Shown: positions 62,131-64,000 of the stretch, piece by piece
How positions within the stretch are numbered: the stretch's first letter is position 1
How the letters are laid out: each line of letters starts with the position of its first letter
Source: Mesorhizobium sp. WSM3859
GTDB taxonomy: Bacteria; Pseudomonadota; Alphaproteobacteria; Rhizobiales; Rhizobiaceae
DNA length: 64,000 nucleotides
Assembly (NCBI RefSeq): GCF_002295065.1
Contig: NZ_NSGG01000001.1
Span: 206,553-270,552 of the forward strand
Reading direction: 5' to 3'
Notes under the pieces: generated by a model
What the model was told of the DNA's origin: nothing
The model's input: the letters and a program-made list of their open reading frames with translations, nothing else
Database searches by the model: none
Program-made: the position numbers and the translations under genes

Positions 62131-62223
62131 GCCAGGGCCGCTCGCGCCGCCGGCATCGAGCTGATGCGCAAACCGCTGAAACCGGCGCAACTGCGCGCGC
62201 TGCTGGCGCACTTGCTGGCTTAG
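62131..62223 (+). pseudogene. Remnant: duplicated 3' end of the hybrid kinase gene
   Basis: 93 bp aligned without gaps to 61626-61718: 79 identical bases by eye. The encoded tail A-R-A-ARAAGIELMRKPLKPAQLRALLAHLLA-stop differs from the intact kinase by one residue (Lys to Arg). All other differences are synonymous or in the stop codon (TGA versus TAG). Codon use of this copy (CTG, CGC, GCG) matches the kinase body better than the present kinase end (TTA, AGG, GCA), suggesting this is the original end that was displaced. Confidence 0.85.
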
Positions 62224-62396
62224 GTTGCGCCATAGGAATAGTGCACCGTCACCGTAATTACCGATGGGCTAAGGGGTTTCGGAGACGTGGCTCCCAAATC
62301 GAGTCCACTGGCAACTACAGGCTTTCAAGCCAACTTCGAAGTTTTTGACCGAGCAACAAGTAAGAGGATATCGAACGTTCACGTTCAGGTGGCTTA
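62224..62396. other. Gap between kinase remnant and Imm8-like gene
   Basis: About 170 bp without a supported gene. The GC content falls along it toward the AT-rich downstream gene, so the transition from host to foreign sequence lies here. No inverted repeats or integrase-type sites were seen. Confidence 0.4.
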
Positions 62397-62759
62397 ATGA
62401 TAATAATAAAGCATATATATAGCCGAGACCTTTTGGTTGACGGTAGAATTGTTTCTTTGTGGTCTCTTCCAAAGCAAGCGAACATTTACTTAAATATTAG
62501 AGTTACGATAGGATTTGATGAAAATTCCTTTGAAGAAGTTTTTGATTCTGCGATTATAACTGGGAGTCTCGTGCAAAAATGCGCAGGAGCCGAGACCGAT
62601 CCGTATAACGGAAAAGTATTCACGTACCCAGAATTTGACCCCAATTTTATAAAAGAAGATATCTACAGCAAGATAAATGCTTGCAATATGTTAGATTTTA
62701 GTGATAGTATTTCAGAATTGGCGAAGATGATGCAATGGGATTTTGAGGGAATGCAGTAA
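62397..62759 (+). CDS. AT-rich orphan gene, Imm8-like immunity protein candidate
   Basis: 120 residues. Base composition is strikingly AT-rich against the whole window (e.g. the start ATGATAATAATAAAGCATAT), a strong sign of foreign origin. The protein has KHIYSRDLLVDGRIVSLWSLPKQANIYLNIRVTIGFDENSFEEVFDSAIITGSLVQ and a C-terminal SISELAKMMQWDFEGMQ. The layout (short beta lead, W-x-x-P, an I-G-x-(D/E)-G-like strand with E-x-F and a final helix) resembles the Imm8 family of polymorphic-toxin immunity proteins. The match is by memory only. No toxin gene lies beside it. Confidence 0.5.
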   Translation: MIIIKHIYSRDLLVDGRIVSLWSLPKQANIYLNIRVTIGFDENSFEEVFDSAIITGSLVQKCAGAETDPYNGKVFTYPEFDPNFIKEDIYSKINACNMLDFSDSISELAKMMQWDFEGMQ

Positions 62760-62801
62760 AAATTGGAAACTAACCTGACGTTAAACTATTTGGCTCTCAC
62801 C

Positions 62802-62918
62802 TCAAACCAACCTGATCCCGAACAGATCCGCATTGTCCAGCCTCAAAGCCTCGATCACCGCTGCGTCCTGCCGTACACATTGAGCCTGCGCAAAATCTCC
62901 CAGACATGCGCCTTCACG
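62802..62918 (-). pseudogene. Remnant: decayed duplicated 3' end of the response-regulator gene
   Basis: About 117 bp aligning with 62953-63073, the 3' end of the response-regulator gene. Read on the minus strand and allowing small indels, it gives VKAHVWEILRRLNVYGRTQ, then VIEALRLDNADLFGIRLV-stop, against VKAHVSEILRKLNVYSRTQ, AVIEVSKLDNAELFRDQAGF in the intact gene. Frameshifts make it non-coding. It marks the right boundary of the inserted island. Confidence 0.8.
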
Positions 62919-62952
62919 TGAATTACAGTGACAGTGCACTCTTTACGCTAAA

Positions 62953-63636
62953 TCAAAACCCCGCCTGATCCCGAAACAACTCCGCATTGTCCAGCTTCGA
63001 CACCTCGATCACCGCTTGCGTGCGGCTATACACATTGAGCTTGCGCAGGATCTCCGAGACATGCGCCTTCACGGTCGTCTCGCCGACCTGCAGCTCGTAG
63101 GCGATCTGCTTGTTGAGCATGCCCTGGCGCAGCATCTGCAGGACCCTGAGCTGCTGCGGCGTCAGCCTCGCCAGGCGCTGCACCATGTCGGCGCGGTCGG
63201 TGCTCTCGGGGTCGGGCGGCTGGCCCTCGTAGTTTTCCGGCACGTAGACGGCGCCATCCATCACCGAGCGGATGGCGGCGGCGAGATCGCTCTTGCGCGC
63301 GGACTTCGGGATGAAGCCGGCCGCGCCGTAGGACAACGCCTCGGAAATGATCTTCGGCTCCTCATAGCCCGACACGATCACCACCGGCAGCCGCGGGTAG
63401 CGGGTCCTGAGTTGCAGCAGTCCTTCGAAGCCATGCACGTCGGGCATGCTGAGATCGAGCAGGGCCAGGTCGAACGGCTTGGCGTCGGCAAGAAGCTCGA
63501 TCGCTTCCGCGATCGAGCGCGCCTCGACCGTGTCGACGTCCGGATAGGCCATCTGCACGGCGCTGTGCAGCGCCTCGCGAAACAGCGGGTGGTCGTCGAT
63601 GATCAGGAAGCGGGCGCGGTCGCTGACGGAGCTCAT
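62953..63636 (-). CDS. NarL/FixJ-family response regulator (AgmR/ErbR-like)
   Basis: 227 residues. The receiver domain has FLIIDDHPLFREAL, LALLDLSMPDVHGFEGLLQL (phospho-Asp61) and GFIPKSARKSDL (Lys111). The LuxR-type helix-turn-helix runs ~160-215: LTPQQLRVLQMLRQGMLNKQIAYELQVGETTVKAHVSEILRKLNVYSRTQAV. It is the likely output regulator of the FIST/kinase pair, as in the Pseudomonas ErcS'/ErbR (AgmR) arrangement that controls alcohol oxidation. It converges on the kinase gene with the immunity-type island between. Target genes are unknown. Confidence 0.85.
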   Translation of the reverse strand: MSSVSDRARFLIIDDHPLFREALHSAVQMAYPDVDTVEARSIAEAIELLADAKPFDLALLDLSMPDVHGFEGLLQLRTRYPRLPVVIVSGYEEPKIISEALSYGAAGFIPKSARKSDLAAAIRSVMDGAVYVPENYEGQPPDPESTDRADMVQRLARLTPQQLRVLQMLRQGMLNKQIAYELQVGETTVKAHVSEILRKLNVYSRTQAVIEVSKLDNAELFRDQAGF

Positions 63637-63720
63637 TGCAAAGGTTCGGGCATGGGTTCGATTTCGTCGGTACAGGATAGTCCGGTCACCATGGCCAGAT
63701 TATTGGCAAATAGTATATCG

Positions 63721-63752
63721 CCCAATGGTACAGGGCCCCAATGGTACAGGGC
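63721..63752. repeat. Perfect 16-bp tandem repeat (CCCAATGGTACAGGGC x2)
   Basis: Two exact adjacent copies at 63721-63736 and 63737-63752, in the divergent gap upstream of the response-regulator gene (85 bp) and the FAH-family gene (109 bp). It could be a duplicated activator site or a recent slippage duplication. Confidence 0.8.
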
Positions 63753-63860
63753 ATTGCCATTGAAACGACAGGCCGATGCGCGCGTGAGCGTCCTCAGTCT
63801 TGCCCGCCCTTTGAAATCGGCCGAAGGTGCGCACGATTCACGTCAACACAGAGACCGTCC

Positions 63861-64000
63861 ATGCCAGAATTCGTCCTTCCGCCGCCGCCGACCGCCTCGG
63901 TCGCCATTGCCGATTCGGCGGAACGGTTTGCCGTGCGCCGCATCTTCTGCGTCGGCCGCAATTACGCAGCACACGCGCGCGAGCTCGGCAATGACGAGCG
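63861..64000 (+). CDS. Fumarylacetoacetate hydrolase (FAH) family protein, N-terminal fragment
   Basis: 46 codons are visible before the window ends: ATG at 63861, then VLPPPPTASVAIADSAERFAVRRIFCVGRNYAAHARELGNDER. The RIFCVGRNYAAHARELGN block is the hallmark of the FAHD1/acylpyruvase-type FAH fold, which binds a divalent metal and cleaves C-C bonds of 2-oxo acids. Function cannot be narrowed from the fragment. It is divergent from the response-regulator gene. Confidence 0.8.
   Translation, partial: MPEFVLPPPPTASVAIADSAERFAVRRIFCVGRNYAAHARELGNDE

Noticed and set aside
62269..62472. Minus-strand 67-residue frame overlapping the start of the Imm8-like gene
   Set aside because: No ribosome site, poor composition, and it conflicts with the better plus-strand gene.

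Overview
The window is GC-rich, gene-dense DNA of an alphaproteobacterium. It is most likely a member of the Rhizobiales close to Mesorhizobium. The evidence is the proteins recognised: rhizobial surface-glycan glycosyltransferases, a SoxBDAG-type flavoenzyme set, hydantoin/D-amino-acid enzymes, a CoxSLM-type molybdenum hydroxylase and a FIST/hybrid-kinase/LuxR regulator module. No rRNA, tRNA, CRISPR array, transposase or phage gene was seen.

Region 1 (1-15.4 kb) is a surface-polysaccharide locus. It has an SGNH hydrolase and a methyltransferase fused to a P-loop domain (minus strand). An ABC exporter follows, then three tandem paralogous glycosyltransferase-like genes translationally coupled to a sulfotransferase. 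After these come GT2, GT4, WaaE-like GT2, GT8-like and GT25 glycosyltransferases and three small hypothetical genes.

Region 2 (15.6-48 kb) is a catabolic island. It holds an aminotransferase, two PuuE-like deacetylase/allantoinase proteins, a dimethylglycine-dehydrogenase-like oxidase, an orphan solute-binding protein and a GcvA-type LysR regulator. The LysR gene is divergent from a plus-strand run: MmgE/PrpD, SoxB-, SoxD-, SoxA- and SoxG-like subunits, a DapA-family lyase, a D-2-hydroxyacid dehydrogenase, an MttB-family methyltransferase and an N-acyl-D-aminoacylase-like amidohydrolase. A tight minus-strand operon encodes RidA, D-hydantoinase-like, D-carbamoylase, FrhB-like Fe-S flavoprotein, DauA-like D-amino-acid dehydrogenase, M20 carbamoylase and isochorismatase-type hydrolase. 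Together they look built to take an N-methylated and/or cyclic ureide (hydantoin-like) compound through N-carbamoyl-D-amino acid and D-amino acid to a 2-oxo acid, with methyl groups oxidised by the Sox-like proteins. The true substrate is unknown. The island ends with an MFS carrier, SDRs, an epimerase, the second PuuE-like gene and a doubly frameshifted dihydroorotase/allantoinase-like gene.

Region 3 (48-54.9 kb) has an EmrAB-type efflux pair whose emrB is frameshifted, a secreted cupin, and an AhpD-like gene broken by an in-frame TAG next to two palindromic operators. CutC, GNAT, SRPBCC and acyltransferase-3 genes follow. All visible gene lesions of the window fall between 46.5 and 51.7 kb.

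Region 4 (55-64 kb) holds a coxSLM-type operon with hairpin-forming repeats in both gaps. A FIST protein plus hybrid histidine kinase (NosP/NahK-like) converges with a NarL/LuxR response regulator. Between these two genes lies a small insertion island with two probable orphan immunity-type genes. It is bounded by duplicated 3' ends of both the kinase gene (93 bp, about 85% identical, almost all differences synonymous) and the response-regulator gene (decayed). This is the most unusual structure seen. The window ends inside a fumarylacetoacetate-hydrolase family gene.
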